The notes under the pieces are model-generated. The model saw only the letters and a program-made list of their open reading frames with translations, made no database searches and was not told the DNA's origin. A DNA stretch of 64,000 nucleotides from Flavobacterium flavigenum (GTDB lineage: Bacteria > Bacteroidota > Bacteroidia > Flavobacteriales > Flavobacteriaceae), in contig NZ_CP114285.2 of the NCBI RefSeq assembly GCF_027111255.2, forward strand, positions 3,100,001 through 3,164,000, written 5' to 3'. This document shows, piece by piece, positions 35,830-44,944 of this stretch. Position numbers and translations under genes: made by a program. The first letter of the stretch is position 1. The number at the start of each line of letters is the position of its first letter.

Positions 35830-35939
35830 AATAGAATCAAATAAAAAATTCCAACTTCGGCTTACGGAAAAAAATGGTGGAGGGTTATAAAGATGCAATG
35901 CGATCGATTTTGCCATCAGCAGTGATACAAAAAATGGGT
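35830..35939 (+). pseudogene. Relic of a GT9 glycosyltransferase 3' end (copy 2, more decayed)
   Basis: Read with frame corrections, the stretch gives KIPTSAYGKK, then VEGYKDAMRSILPSAVIQK, parallel to KLPTSVYGNKIVEGYENAMR at the intact GT9 C-terminus. The A-run at 35868-35874 is one base short of the coding frame, and its left end (35830-35850) aligns only at the DNA level (TAG-AATCAA) with relic 1. The original stop is lost where it meets the 3' end of the minus-strand gene at 35940. Confidence 0.78.
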
Positions 35940-37481
35940 TTATGGCCCATGAGTTTTTCTCAGATTTTTAAAATCATCAACGGTATTGTTTCCAACATTA
36001 AAATTAAAAGAATATTTGAGGGTTGTAATTATAGCATTTCCGTTTAGATAAGCAGGTTTATAAAAATCAGGCATGCTTTTTATTATTTGTTCGAGCTCAT
36101 TGCAAATTTCGGCATTCGGAGCAAATGCTTTTACATTTATGATTTTACCTTTATCATCTATTTGAAACGAAAAACGGATGTTGATGACGCCCTTAAGTTT
36201 TGTTTTATTTCGGATAGTTCTTTTAAAATTATTAACTACAAGATTTTTAATGTTTTGATTCATACAATCAATTAACTCATTTGAATTTGATGATTCACAA
36301 TTCTTATCAAAAACAGGTGGTGTATGCACAAACGGTTTATCGTTAGACACAATTATATTTTTGTTAAATCTATTAATCATTAAAGGATAACTGTACGAAT
36401 CTATTGCATTAACAGGTTTAATATTTAATTTTTCAAAGGGAAAATATCTAAAAATTGTAACAAGCTGATTATTAAGCTCTGTATTTGCATTCGTCTTAAT
36501 ATTTATTGGTTTACCTTTTTTATCAATATTAAAATATAAAAAAAGACCAGGATGTGCTAGGGGAAAAACAATTTTATCAAGCTCTTCAGCACTTATATAT
36601 TTTTTAAAATGAAGTGCTAATTCGGTATTTGGGTTTAGGAATTCGCTCCTTACATTTAAAATATTTTCTTGATATTGATTCACTTCCTCTTTATATTTTT
36701 CATTGTCAGATTCTATTTCAAGAGAAATGGTTTTTTCACAAACAAAGCTGGTTGGATTACCATTAAGGGTTGCTGGAATTTTGGCTTTTGGAAAGACTGC
36801 TACTACTCGATTTAATTCTTTGGTCAAACTATCTGTTGGGGCTTTACAATTTACTTGATCAATCTCACCTTTTTCATTTACTGTGAATTTTACATGTAAA
36901 TTTAATGATCCTAATATTTTTGCTTTTTTAATTTCGACGGGTGAAATATTATTTGCTACGTGTTCAGAAATTTTCTTTAGCAGGCAGTTGGATAGTTTTG
37001 TTTTATTTACAGCAGATTCACATCCTTCAAAAACAGGCAGTTTATCAAAGACAACATTTGTGCTGCAATTAATAATCATTTTATCTCCTTCTGTGGAAAG
37101 AATTTGTAGCGTATAAGTGTTCAGTTGGCTTTTTTCGGGAATATTTAAATCTTCAACATTGTAATTTATAAAGGCCTCACGGATATTTTTGTTTAATTCT
37201 GAGTATGGCGAATTGACAACAATATTGGTTACTTTATTTTTCGGGTCAATTTTAAAAGTCAGATAAACGAATTTTTTGTTTTTTATTGTATCGCTAATTT
37301 TATAATGGCTAAGTAAATCAGAATGGATTCTTTTTGAAAAATATTTAGAAAGAGTGTTGTTTTTATTAGGCTTTGCATAAAAAGAAAATTCTTCATATTT
37401 ATCAATAAAACATTGATATTCTGATTGTGAAAAACTTATAGTAGAATAGATAAAGAAAAATAAAAACAAAAAGGGCTTCAT
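35940..37481 (-). CDS. Secreted protein with internally duplicated TonB-C-like modules
   Basis: 513 aa with a signal peptide (MKPFLFLFFFIYSTISFSQ). The mature protein is two halves of one plan. Each half has an N-terminal strand unit (FKIDPKNKVTNIVVNSP; FNIDKKGKPINIKTNAN). Next comes a Cys-containing linker (KLPVFEGCESA...LSNCL; TPPVFDKNCESS...LIDCM). Each half then ends in a TonB C-terminal-like unit (VNEKGEIDQVNCKAPTDSL; IDDKGKIINVKAFAPNAEI) with an ATLNGNPTS or AYLNGNAII turn. The PxFxxC plus TonB-C pattern is common in Bacteroidota energy-transducer-like proteins, but there is no N-terminal TonB membrane anchor or Pro-rich spacer. It is therefore a secreted TonB-C-domain protein of unknown function. 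Confidence 0.72.
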   Translation of the reverse strand: MKPFLFLFFFIYSTISFSQSEYQCFIDKYEEFSFYAKPNKNNTLSKYFSKRIHSDLLSHYKISDTIKNKKFVYLTFKIDPKNKVTNIVVNSPYSELNKNIREAFINYNVEDLNIPEKSQLNTYTLQILSTEGDKMIINCSTNVVFDKLPVFEGCESAVNKTKLSNCLLKKISEHVANNISPVEIKKAKILGSLNLHVKFTVNEKGEIDQVNCKAPTDSLTKELNRVVAVFPKAKIPATLNGNPTSFVCEKTISLEIESDNEKYKEEVNQYQENILNVRSEFLNPNTELALHFKKYISAEELDKIVFPLAHPGLFLYFNIDKKGKPINIKTNANTELNNQLVTIFRYFPFEKLNIKPVNAIDSYSYPLMINRFNKNIIVSNDKPFVHTPPVFDKNCESSNSNELIDCMNQNIKNLVVNNFKRTIRNKTKLKGVINIRFSFQIDDKGKIINVKAFAPNAEICNELEQIIKSMPDFYKPAYLNGNAIITTLKYSFNFNVGNNTVDDFKNLRKTHGP

Positions 37482-37576
37482 AGCTACCTGATAATTAATG
37501 GCTGTAAATGTATGAAATCACTTTGTAATTTTGTTTCGGATAAATTTAAAATTTGTTATTAAACGTGGAAAAAAAA

Positions 37577-37612
37577 ATTCCAAATCCCAATTATTAAGTT
37601 GGAATTTGGAAT
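37577..37612 (-). terminator. Terminator after the PaaE-like reductase gene
   Basis: ATTCCAAATCCCAA and TTGGAATTTGGAAT form a 14-bp stem with one C-A mismatch and loop TTATTAAG. The A-run at 37569-37577 gives the U-run on the minus-strand transcript. Confidence 0.75.
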
Positions 37613-37638
37613 TTATAATTTTTTGGAAATTTCAACAA

Positions 37639-38691
37639 TTATACATCATCAAAATCCACATAAATAGTTTCAGAAGTTGGATGCGCCTGACAGCTCAGTA
37701 CCAAACCATCAGCAATTTCTTTATCGGTTAAGATTGAGTTTTTTGTCATTTCTGCACTACCCTGTGTTATACGGCAAAGACAGCTGCTGCAAATTCCGCC
37801 CTGGCAGGAATATGGAGCATCGATGCCCTGTTTTAAGGCTGCATCCAGAATGGTTTGTTTTTGAGACATTTCAAAAGTAACTTCGTCATCATCAACCAAA
37901 ACAGTGATTTTTGTATGTCCTTCTAATGAAGTTTTGATTTCATTTTCCTGCGAAGAAGATGTAAAAAGTTCAAATTTAATAGCGGAGTCTTTTACGTTCT
38001 TTTCTTTTAAAATTCCGGAAACTGTATTGATCATTTCTTCCGGGCCACACAAATAAAATTTATCAAATTCCAGTTCCTTGTGTTTATTGTTCAGCACAAA
38101 ATTTACCGCCGATTTATCGATTCTTCCAAACAAAGCATTTTCGGCTTTAGCCTGACTAAATACATAATGGACAAATAAGCGTCCTACGTACTGCAATTGT
38201 AAATCGTGAAGTTCTTGGTAGAAAATAGTTTCTTCAGGAGTTTTGTTTCCGTAAACCAATACAAAAGTACTTTTTGGTTCGCTTTTTAAAACCGACTTTA
38301 TAATCGAAAGTACAGGAGTAATTCCGCTTCCGGCAACAAAAGCTGCGTAGTTTTTTTGTCTTTCAGCATCCGGTTCAAAAGTAAATTTTCCTTCAGGATG
38401 ACCCACTTCAAGAACATCCCCTGCTTTTAATTTGGTATTGGCAAATTGCGAGAAAAGACCATTTTTAACCGCCTTTACGGCGATTCGTAATTCACCGCTT
38501 TCAGGTCCTGAGCAAATGGAATAAGCACGACGAATTTCCTGATTGTCAAGGGTTAATTTTAAGTTTATATATTGTCCGGCAATAAATTTATAGTCTGGTT
38601 TTAGTTCTTCGGGAACATTAAAAAGGATGGAAACAGCATCGGTAGTTTCGCGTTTTACCTCTTTAATTATGAGTTTTAAGAATGAAGGCAT
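37639..38691 (-). CDS. PaaE-like ferredoxin-NAD(P) reductase with C-terminal 2Fe-2S domain
   Basis: 350 aa. An FAD-binding domain (IRRAYSICSGPESGELRIAV) is followed by an NAD(P)-binding domain (FVAGSGITPVLSIIKSVL, FYLCGPEEMINTVSGIL). The C-terminal plant-type ferredoxin domain has cluster ligands Cys296, Cys301, Cys304 and Cys334 (C-x4-C-x2-C-x29-C). This is the layout of PaaE and related oxygenase reductases passing electrons from NAD(P)H to a di-iron or Rieske partner. No oxygenase gene is next to it, so its partner is unknown and a general ferredoxin reductase role is possible. It is monocistronic, with its own -7-like box and terminator. Confidence 0.92.
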   Translation of the reverse strand: MPSFLKLIIKEVKRETTDAVSILFNVPEELKPDYKFIAGQYINLKLTLDNQEIRRAYSICSGPESGELRIAVKAVKNGLFSQFANTKLKAGDVLEVGHPEGKFTFEPDAERQKNYAAFVAGSGITPVLSIIKSVLKSEPKSTFVLVYGNKTPEETIFYQELHDLQLQYVGRLFVHYVFSQAKAENALFGRIDKSAVNFVLNNKHKELEFDKFYLCGPEEMINTVSGILKEKNVKDSAIKFELFTSSSQENEIKTSLEGHTKITVLVDDDEVTFEMSQKQTILDAALKQGIDAPYSCQGGICSSCLCRITQGSAEMTKNSILTDKEIADGLVLSCQAHPTSETIYVDFDDV

Positions 38692-38707
38692 GATATGATA
38701 TTTTATG

Positions 38708-38715
38708 CAAAAGTA
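38708..38715 (-). promoter_or_regulatory. Candidate -7 box for the PaaE-like gene
   Basis: TACTTTTG on the minus strand matches TAnnTTTG, 16 bp upstream of the ATG at 38691. Confidence 0.4.
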
Positions 38716-38778
38716 GCAAACAGCAGTTAATTGAAAGGTACTAAACTATTTTTTTTAACTTTTTTTGTAACGTTTCGC

Positions 38779-38786
38779 TAAATTTG
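38779..38786 (+). promoter_or_regulatory. Candidate -7 box for the ABC exporter pair
   Basis: TAAATTTG matches TAnnTTTG and lies 33 bp before the ATG at 38820. No -33 TTG is found at the standard spacing. Confidence 0.4.
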
Positions 38787-38819
38787 ATCTCTTACTACAA
38801 AACTGAAAACCAAACAACC

Positions 38820-40280
38820 ATGATTAAAAAGTTTATTTATCTCGAATGGAAGGCCTTTACCAGATCAGCGTCTTTTGGTGCAAATCTGGCAATGAAAATT
38901 TTGATAGGTTTTTTGATAGTTTATTTTTCCCTTATTTTTATCGGAATGGGAGTGGGATCATTTTATATCCTAAAGAAAATGAATCTTGAACCCCTGTCAA
39001 CCATCAACAAATTTTTAATTTATTACTTTTTGTTCGATTTAGTTGTTCGTTTGCTAATGCAGGCGATTCCGGTATTGAATATTAAACCGTTACTGGTTCT
39101 GCCTTTTAAAAAACCTACAATTGTCCATTTCTCCCTTGGCAAAACAGTACTATCATTTTTTAACTGGGCGCATGCACTCTTTTTTGTTCCTTTCTCTATT
39201 GTACTGATTATTGAAGGTTATGATGTTGCGGGTATTCTTTGTTGGCTGATAGCAGCTTTTTCGATTGTTTATATTAATAATTTTTTGAATATCATTTTGA
39301 ATAATATTGATAAATTATTTGTCCTTTTTCTGGGAATTGCCATGGCTTTAGGAGCTGCACAATATTATAACTTATTTGATATTACTACTTTTACAGGGCC
39401 TGTTTTTCAGGAATTTTATGAAACAAAAGGATTGTTTTTGACTCCTGTTCTGGTTTTAACGGGTCTATATTTTTTTGCATTCAGCTATTTTAAGAATAAT
39501 TTATTTCTGGATGCCGGGCTTTCTAAAAAAGAGGATATTGCTAAAACTGAAAACCTTGCCTGGCTCAATCAGTTTGGCACTTTAGGAACGTTTCTTAAAA
39601 ATGATATTAAACTTATCAAAAGGAACAAAAGATCGAAAACAACTATTTTCATGAGTGTTCTGTTTTTGTTTTACGGATTAATATTTTTTGGAAATTCACA
39701 TCAGCCTGAGATCATGCATATTTTTGCCGGAATATTTGTTTCGGGCGGTTTTTTATTTGTTTTCGGACAGTTTGTGCCAAGTTGGGATAGTTCGTATTAT
39801 CAATTGATGATGACCCAAAATATTCCGTATCGCGGGTATATCACTTCAAAATGGTGGCTGATTGTTATTGCAACTTTTATCTCTACAATCTTAGCATCAT
39901 TCTATCTATTTTACGGACTGGAAATTTATCTGACTATTGTGGCTGGAGCAATTTATAATATTGGAGTCAATTCACATTTAGTACTTCTTGGTGGCGCATT
40001 TACTAAAACGCCAATTGACCTAAGTAATGCCGGAGGTGCTTTTGGAGATAAAAAAGCATTTAATATAAGTGCTATGTTACTGACGCTGCCAAAATTATTG
40101 CTTCCACTATTATTGTATTGGACAGGGCTTCACTTCGGAGATAAAACATTAGGACTTACTTTGGTTGCAGGGGCAGGCGTATTAGGTTTTGTGTTTAGAA
40201 ATACCGTTTTTTCTATCATTGAAAAAAGATATAAAATAGAGAAATACAGTACAATCAGTGCTTACAAACAAAAAAATTAA
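38820..40280 (+). CDS. ABC transporter permease-like membrane protein (DUF5687-like)
   Basis: 486 aa from the ATG at 38820, giving MIKKFIYLEWKAFTRSASFG, the usual start for this family; the frame from 38784 adds a polar, non-homologous leader. About 10-12 transmembrane segments in two groups (about 25-235 and 290-470) with a cytoplasmic charged part between them (FLKNDIKLIKRNKRSKTT). I place it in the DUF5687 group of exporter permeases found beside an ATPase gene, as here (84 bp gap). Substrate unknown. Confidence 0.85.
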   Translation: MIKKFIYLEWKAFTRSASFGANLAMKILIGFLIVYFSLIFIGMGVGSFYILKKMNLEPLSTINKFLIYYFLFDLVVRLLMQAIPVLNIKPLLVLPFKKPTIVHFSLGKTVLSFFNWAHALFFVPFSIVLIIEGYDVAGILCWLIAAFSIVYINNFLNIILNNIDKLFVLFLGIAMALGAAQYYNLFDITTFTGPVFQEFYETKGLFLTPVLVLTGLYFFAFSYFKNNLFLDAGLSKKEDIAKTENLAWLNQFGTLGTFLKNDIKLIKRNKRSKTTIFMSVLFLFYGLIFFGNSHQPEIMHIFAGIFVSGGFLFVFGQFVPSWDSSYYQLMMTQNIPYRGYITSKWWLIVIATFISTILASFYLFYGLEIYLTIVAGAIYNIGVNSHLVLLGGAFTKTPIDLSNAGGAFGDKKAFNISAMLLTLPKLLLPLLLYWTGLHFGDKTLGLTLVAGAGVLGFVFRNTVFSIIEKRYKIEKYSTISAYKQKN

Positions 40281-40363
40281 AAGTAGTCAATTTGAAAAAA
40301 TGTGTCAGTTAGATATTGAAATTAATTGACGGGTTTAAACTAAAAATTTAAAATAAAAGAACT

Positions 40364-41059
40364 ATGATACAAGTAAATCAACTTTCAAAAATATACAACG
40401 GAACTACAGTTTTAAACATAAATAATCTAGAAATTCCGAAAGGTCAGAGTTTTGGATTAGTGGGAAATAACGGAGCAGGAAAAACTACTTTTTTCAGTTT
40501 ACTATTAGACCTGATTCAGCCTTCAACTGGAAAGATTACCAGTAACAATATTCAGGTGAATACAAACGAAAACTGGAAATCATTTACAGGTTCATTTTTA
40601 GACGAGAGTTTCCTGATAGGTTATTTAACTCCAGAGGAATATTTCTATTTTATCGGAGATTTGCGCAATCAGAATAAAGCAGATGTTGATGCGTTATTGG
40701 CACAGCATGAAGAATTTTTTAATGGAGAAATTCTTAAAAATAAAAAATACCTACGTGATTTATCTAAGGGAAACCAGAAGAAAGTGGGAATCATTGCCAC
40801 ACTTATTGGCAATCCTGAAGTGATTATTCTGGATGAGCCTTTTGCCAATTTAGATCCGACAACTGTAAGCCGATTAAAAAAAATTATAAAAGAGCTGGCC
40901 GACAATCCAAATATTACCGTTCTCGTTTCCAGCCATGATTTACAACATACTGTTGAGGTTTGTGACAGAATTGTAGCGTTGAACAAAGGTGAAATTGTAA
41001 AAGATATTCAAACCTCAAAAGAGACACTACAGGAGCTGGAATCGTTTTTTGCGGTTTAA
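40364..41059 (+). CDS. ABC transporter ATP-binding protein
   Basis: 231 aa with all key motifs: Walker A GNNGAGKTT (about 36-44), signature DLSKGNQKKVGI (about 127-138), Walker B VIILDEPFANLDP, and switch His in VSSHDL. It is the NBD for the preceding permease-like protein, forming a putative exporter at the inner membrane. The signature LSKGNQKK is the variant seen in exporter-type (CcmA-like) ATPases. Confidence 0.95.
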   Translation: MIQVNQLSKIYNGTTVLNINNLEIPKGQSFGLVGNNGAGKTTFFSLLLDLIQPSTGKITSNNIQVNTNENWKSFTGSFLDESFLIGYLTPEEYFYFIGDLRNQNKADVDALLAQHEEFFNGEILKNKKYLRDLSKGNQKKVGIIATLIGNPEVIILDEPFANLDPTTVSRLKKIIKELADNPNITVLVSSHDLQHTVEVCDRIVALNKGEIVKDIQTSKETLQELESFFAV

Positions 41060-41146
41060 ATTTCTATATTTCAAAAAGAAGCGTATTTTTACCGGTCTTA
41101 TACTAAAAAACCTTTTTAGAAGTTAATTGATTTAAACTCTTTTCTA

Positions 41147-43768
41147 TTGAAAAAGAATACGCTAAAATATAGTTTTCCATTTGTTTTTATATTTTTTTTG
41201 ATAGCCTGTTCTACCAAAAGAGACACTTTTTTGGCCAGGAATTCTCATGCATTAAGTACAAAGTATAATATTTTATATAACGGTGGAATTGCTTTAGATA
41301 AAGGGCTGGCAACGATAAAAGGCAATGATCAGGATAATTTTTGGGAAATGCTGCCAATTGAAAAAATGCAAATCAATGAGGATATTTCTGAGAAGGAAAA
41401 AACAAAAAATCCCGATTTTGAATTAGCCGAAACCAAAGCAACAAAAGCGATTCAGAAACATTCGATGAATATTGGAGGCAGAGAGAAAAACACCCAGATT
41501 GATGAAGCCTATTTAATGCTCGGAAAAGCACGATATTATGACCAGCGTTTCATTCCAGCACTTGAAGCATTCAATTATATTTTATACAAATATCCCAACA
41601 GCAGTAATATTTATACCGCTAAAATCTGGCGCGAAAAAACCAATATGCGCCTAGGAAACGACGCAATTGCGATAAAAAATATCAAGCTTTTATTAAAAAA
41701 CACAGATTTAAAAAAACAGACATTTTCTGATGCAAATGCTTTGCTGGCAGAGGCTTTTTTAAATCTGGAACAAAAAGACAGCGCCGTTACCAGACTTAAG
41801 GTAGCTGAAAAATTTTCAAGAATAAACGAAGACAAAGCCCGTTATCGTTTTATTCTGGGTCAGATGTATCAGGAAGCAGAAAAAAGGGACAGCGCCATTT
41901 ATTTTTACAATAGCGTAATCGATATGAACCGTAAGGCTGACCGAAAATATATGATGCAGGCTTATGCCAAAAAAGCACAAATGTTTGATTATGAAAGTGG
42001 TAATGATACCCTGTTTTTAAAAACCTATAATAAGCTGGTTAAGGATCGGGAGAACAGACCTTATTATGACATCCTGTTTTTTGAAATGGGCGTTTATTAT
42101 GATAACAAGAAACAGCAGGAAAATGCACTGGAATTTTATAATAAATCCTTAGCGAGAAAATCTAAAGACTCCTATTTGGTAGCTTCAACATACAGAAACA
42201 TAGGAAATATGTATTTTAAAGCTACAGATTATACAATGGCTGCCAAATATTATGATAGTACATTGGTAAAATTAAACCCAAAAACGAGAGAATTTGCTTT
42301 TATCGAAAAAAACCGAAAAAACTTAGACAACGTTATCAAATATGAAGGAATTGCAAAACGCAATGACAGTATAATTAAAGTCAAAGCCTTACCGGATACC
42401 GAAAGAAAAGCTTATTTCGAAAATTATATTGCAGAGTTAAAAAAGAAAGATGAGGCAAAACGAATTTTAGAAGAAAAGGAGAAAGAACGATTAGCAAATA
42501 TTGAGCAAAACTCAAATTCTAACAATGCGCCAGAAGCTGTAAATCCTCAGTCAGCAGGAAATAATTCGCCTGTGGCTATGCCCGGAGCTTTCAATCCGCC
42601 ATCCGGAAATGATGCTGCTAGTGCTTTTTATTTCTACAATCCGTCAACAGTTGCTTATGGAAAATTACAGTTCAAAAAAATGTGGGGCAACAGAGCATTA
42701 AAAGGAAACTGGAGATTATCTGCTTCAAAGTCAAATGACAATACAGCATCGACAGATTCAATAAGTATGAAACAGGATTCCATAAATGCTTTGAAGGATT
42801 TAATAGTTGTCGAAAAATATACAACAGATTTTTACGAAAAACAACTTCCTACAACTCAGGTTGCCATGGATAGTATTGGAAAAGAACGAAATTTTGCCTA
42901 CTATCAATTAGGGTTAATTTACAAAGAAAAATTTAAGGAATACGATTTGGCCAGTGGCAAATTTGAGCAGTTACTTCGTAATAATCCTGAAGAAAAATGG
43001 ATTTTACCATCGATGTACAATTTGTATAAAATGTATCAGATTACAAATCCTGCAAGGGCTGAAAGGATAAAGTCTGATATTACTTTCAATTATCCAAATT
43101 CACGATATGCCCAAATTTTAAACAATACAAATCCTGAAAATGGCTCAAATTTATCACCTGAAAAAGAATATGAAAAATGGTATAAATTATTTCAGGAGGA
43201 ACAGTTTGATGTAGTGCTGGACAACATTGACAATTTAATAAATCAATATTCAGGAGATGAGATTGTTTCAAAATTTGAATTGTTAAAAGCAAATACATTA
43301 GGAAAAGTGAATGGTTTGGCAGCCTATAAAAAAAGCATGGAAGAAGTTGCTGATAATTACCCAAATAGTGAAGAAGGCAAAACTGCACGTGAAAATTTAG
43401 AAAAGCAAATCCCAACACTTGAAAAACTTGATTTTACAACAGATGGGAAAAGCTGGAAGATTTTATATTTAGTGGATAGAAATGATACTAAAACAGCCAA
43501 AAAAATTGAAGAAGCGATTAAGGTTTTTTTATTAATTGAAAATTTTGAAAGATTAACCACTTCTTTTGATAAATATAATAAGACTCAAAGCTTTTTTGCT
43601 ATTCACGGTATAAAATCTGAAGCTTATGCCAGAGATGTTGCAGGAGTTTTGAGAGATGATGAAAAATATAAAATTTTACATCCGTTCATTATTATTTCAA
43701 GTGAAAATTACAAAATAGTTCAGATGAAGAAAAACCTTCAGACTTACTTAGCGCCAAAAACTCCATAA
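41147..43768 (+). CDS. sprE: T9SS / gliding motility TPR lipoprotein SprE (PorW), TTG start
   Basis: 873 aa. Lipoprotein signal (MKKNTLKYSFPFVFIFFLIAC, lipobox LIAC with Cys21) followed by tetratricopeptide repeats. The early repeats include EAYLMLGKARYYDQRFIPAL and ALEAFNYILYKYPNSSNIYT; the central ones DILFFEMGVYYDNKKQQENA. A Pro/Asn-rich linker falls near 465-490. Length, lipobox and TPR layout match SprE of Flavobacterium johnsoniae and PorW, needed for type IX secretion and gliding. The only suitable start is TTG at 41147; no ATG precedes the signal peptide. It is likely to serve the T9SS cargo encoded at 4.7-13.4 kb. The bactofilin gene follows at 2 bp. Confidence 0.88.
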   Translation: MKKNTLKYSFPFVFIFFLIACSTKRDTFLARNSHALSTKYNILYNGGIALDKGLATIKGNDQDNFWEMLPIEKMQINEDISEKEKTKNPDFELAETKATKAIQKHSMNIGGREKNTQIDEAYLMLGKARYYDQRFIPALEAFNYILYKYPNSSNIYTAKIWREKTNMRLGNDAIAIKNIKLLLKNTDLKKQTFSDANALLAEAFLNLEQKDSAVTRLKVAEKFSRINEDKARYRFILGQMYQEAEKRDSAIYFYNSVIDMNRKADRKYMMQAYAKKAQMFDYESGNDTLFLKTYNKLVKDRENRPYYDILFFEMGVYYDNKKQQENALEFYNKSLARKSKDSYLVASTYRNIGNMYFKATDYTMAAKYYDSTLVKLNPKTREFAFIEKNRKNLDNVIKYEGIAKRNDSIIKVKALPDTERKAYFENYIAELKKKDEAKRILEEKEKERLANIEQNSNSNNAPEAVNPQSAGNNSPVAMPGAFNPPSGNDAASAFYFYNPSTVAYGKLQFKKMWGNRALKGNWRLSASKSNDNTASTDSISMKQDSINALKDLIVVEKYTTDFYEKQLPTTQVAMDSIGKERNFAYYQLGLIYKEKFKEYDLASGKFEQLLRNNPEEKWILPSMYNLYKMYQITNPARAERIKSDITFNYPNSRYAQILNNTNPENGSNLSPEKEYEKWYKLFQEEQFDVVLDNIDNLINQYSGDEIVSKFELLKANTLGKVNGLAAYKKSMEEVADNYPNSEEGKTARENLEKQIPTLEKLDFTTDGKSWKILYLVDRNDTKTAKKIEEAIKVFLLIENFERLTTSFDKYNKTQSFFAIHGIKSEAYARDVAGVLRDDEKYKILHPFIIISSENYKIVQMKKNLQTYLAPKTP

Positions 43769-43770
43769 TT

Positions 43771-44169
43771 ATGTTTGAAAAAGCAAAAAAAAGCGGGACA
43801 GAACTTTTAGGAAAAACCAACAGAATTGTTGAAGGAACTTCCATTATAGGGGATATAGTTTCTAAAGCAGATTTTCGACTTGATGGAGAATTAATTGGAA
43901 ATTTTACTTCACAGGGAAAATTAGTCATTGGACCATCAGGTATTATAAAAGGAGAAATTATTTGCCATAATGCAGACATCGAAGGAGAATTCCAGGGAAA
44001 ATTAAAAGTTTTAGAAGTCCTTAATATAAAAGCCACTGCACGTATTCATGGAGAAGTAGCAGTTGGAAAATTGTCTATCGAACCCGGAGCTGACTTTACG
44101 GCAACTTGTACAATGCTCGCTCATTCAAATCAGGTAATCATGTTAGAAGATGGAAAAGGATCCGAATAA
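43771..44169 (+). CDS. Bactofilin family polymer-forming protein
   Basis: 132 aa with the bactofilin core (about 20-120), a right-handed beta-helix of short rungs: VEGTSIIGDIVSKADFRLDG, then LIGNFTSQGKLVIGPSGIIK, then GEIICHNADIEGEFQGKLKV. Bactofilins self-assemble into cytoskeletal filaments in the cytoplasm or at the inner membrane. It is placed 2 bp after sprE and overlaps the ATP synthase accessory gene by 20 bp, so it joins secretion and ATP synthase genes in one transcript. Confidence 0.93.
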   Translation: MFEKAKKSGTELLGKTNRIVEGTSIIGDIVSKADFRLDGELIGNFTSQGKLVIGPSGIIKGEIICHNADIEGEFQGKLKVLEVLNIKATARIHGEVAVGKLSIEPGADFTATCTMLAHSNQVIMLEDGKGSE

Positions 44170-44377
44170 CAATAAAAGAAACAAATGGCTGGCTCTCATA
44201 AATATTCCTTTTCAAATGGGGGTCATTATTTTTTTGTTTTCTTACTTAGGATCCTGGCTGGATGAAAATCACCCAAGTACAAAAGTCTACTATAATAAGA
44301 TATTAGTTATGGTTGGTGTAGGTCTTGCTCTGTATAACGTTATTCGACAGGTAAACGAAATCAATAAAACAAAGTAA
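44150..44377 (+). CDS. AtpZ/AtpI-like ATP synthase accessory membrane protein
   Basis: 75 aa with two transmembrane helices (INIPFQMGVIIFLFSYLGSW and ILVMVGVGLALYNVIRQV). This is the layout of the AtpZ/AtpI family, which assists F0 assembly or ion uptake. It heads the atp region and overlaps the bactofilin gene by 20 bp. A conserved Gly-x-x-x-Asp loop between the helices (GSWLDENHPS) fits the family. Confidence 0.85.
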   Translation: MEKDPNNNKRNKWLALINIPFQMGVIIFLFSYLGSWLDENHPSTKVYYNKILVMVGVGLALYNVIRQVNEINKTK

Positions 44378-44433
44378 TTTACATTAAAACAGCTTTAAAT
44401 AAATATTGCATCTTTGCATAAAATTATTTTGAA

Positions 44434-44826
44434 ATGTCTTTAAAAAATTACAAACCTGTTTTATACTTATTTTTAGTCAGCTTCTTTACCTATATAATAC
44501 ACAAGTCGGTTTTTTATTTTTTAAAACTTGATGACAGTAATTTTCATTATACTCTGGAAACTTTATATTTAATCTTTTCAGTATTTGCGACAGTATTATT
44601 AGTTGTCATATTAAAGTTTGAAAAAGATAAATTTGACAGTATAGGAATGTTTTTTATGTTTGGGACTTTTATTCAAATGTTTTTGTCCTATCTGATATTG
44701 AAGCCGATTTTATCAGACAAAATTCATAGCGTATCTGTTGAAAAAATCAACTTTTTTGTAACATTTATTTTGTTTTTGTTATTTGAGACGGTTTTAACTG
44801 TCGGATTATTAAATAAAAAGCTATAA
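44434..44826 (+). CDS. Four-helix membrane protein of the atp operon (DUF6168-like)
   Basis: 130 aa with four transmembrane segments (for example VLYLFLVSFFTYIIHKSVFY and FFVTFILFLLFETVLTVGLL). Size and position before atpB match the AtpI-like or DUF6168 proteins seen in Flavobacteriaceae atp loci; the family number is from memory. It probably takes part in ATP synthase assembly, by context only. Confidence 0.75.
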   Translation: MSLKNYKPVLYLFLVSFFTYIIHKSVFYFLKLDDSNFHYTLETLYLIFSVFATVLLVVILKFEKDKFDSIGMFFMFGTFIQMFLSYLILKPILSDKIHSVSVEKINFFVTFILFLLFETVLTVGLLNKKL

Positions 44827-44894
44827 AACAGGGATTCTGTATAATAAGGTTCAAAAATAATTTTTTATATCCTTTTTAATATTAATAAAAAATG

Positions 44895-44902
44895 TACCTT
44901 TG
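44895..44902 (+). promoter_or_regulatory. Candidate -7 box for atpB-G
   Basis: TACCTTTG matches TAnnTTTG, 42 bp before the atpB ATG. It suggests an internal promoter that can uncouple ATP synthase from the sprE-bactofilin transcript. Confidence 0.45.
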
Positions 44903-44944
44903 CACCAAATTTTAGAAACGTAAAAAAATAAGATTTTCCACGAT

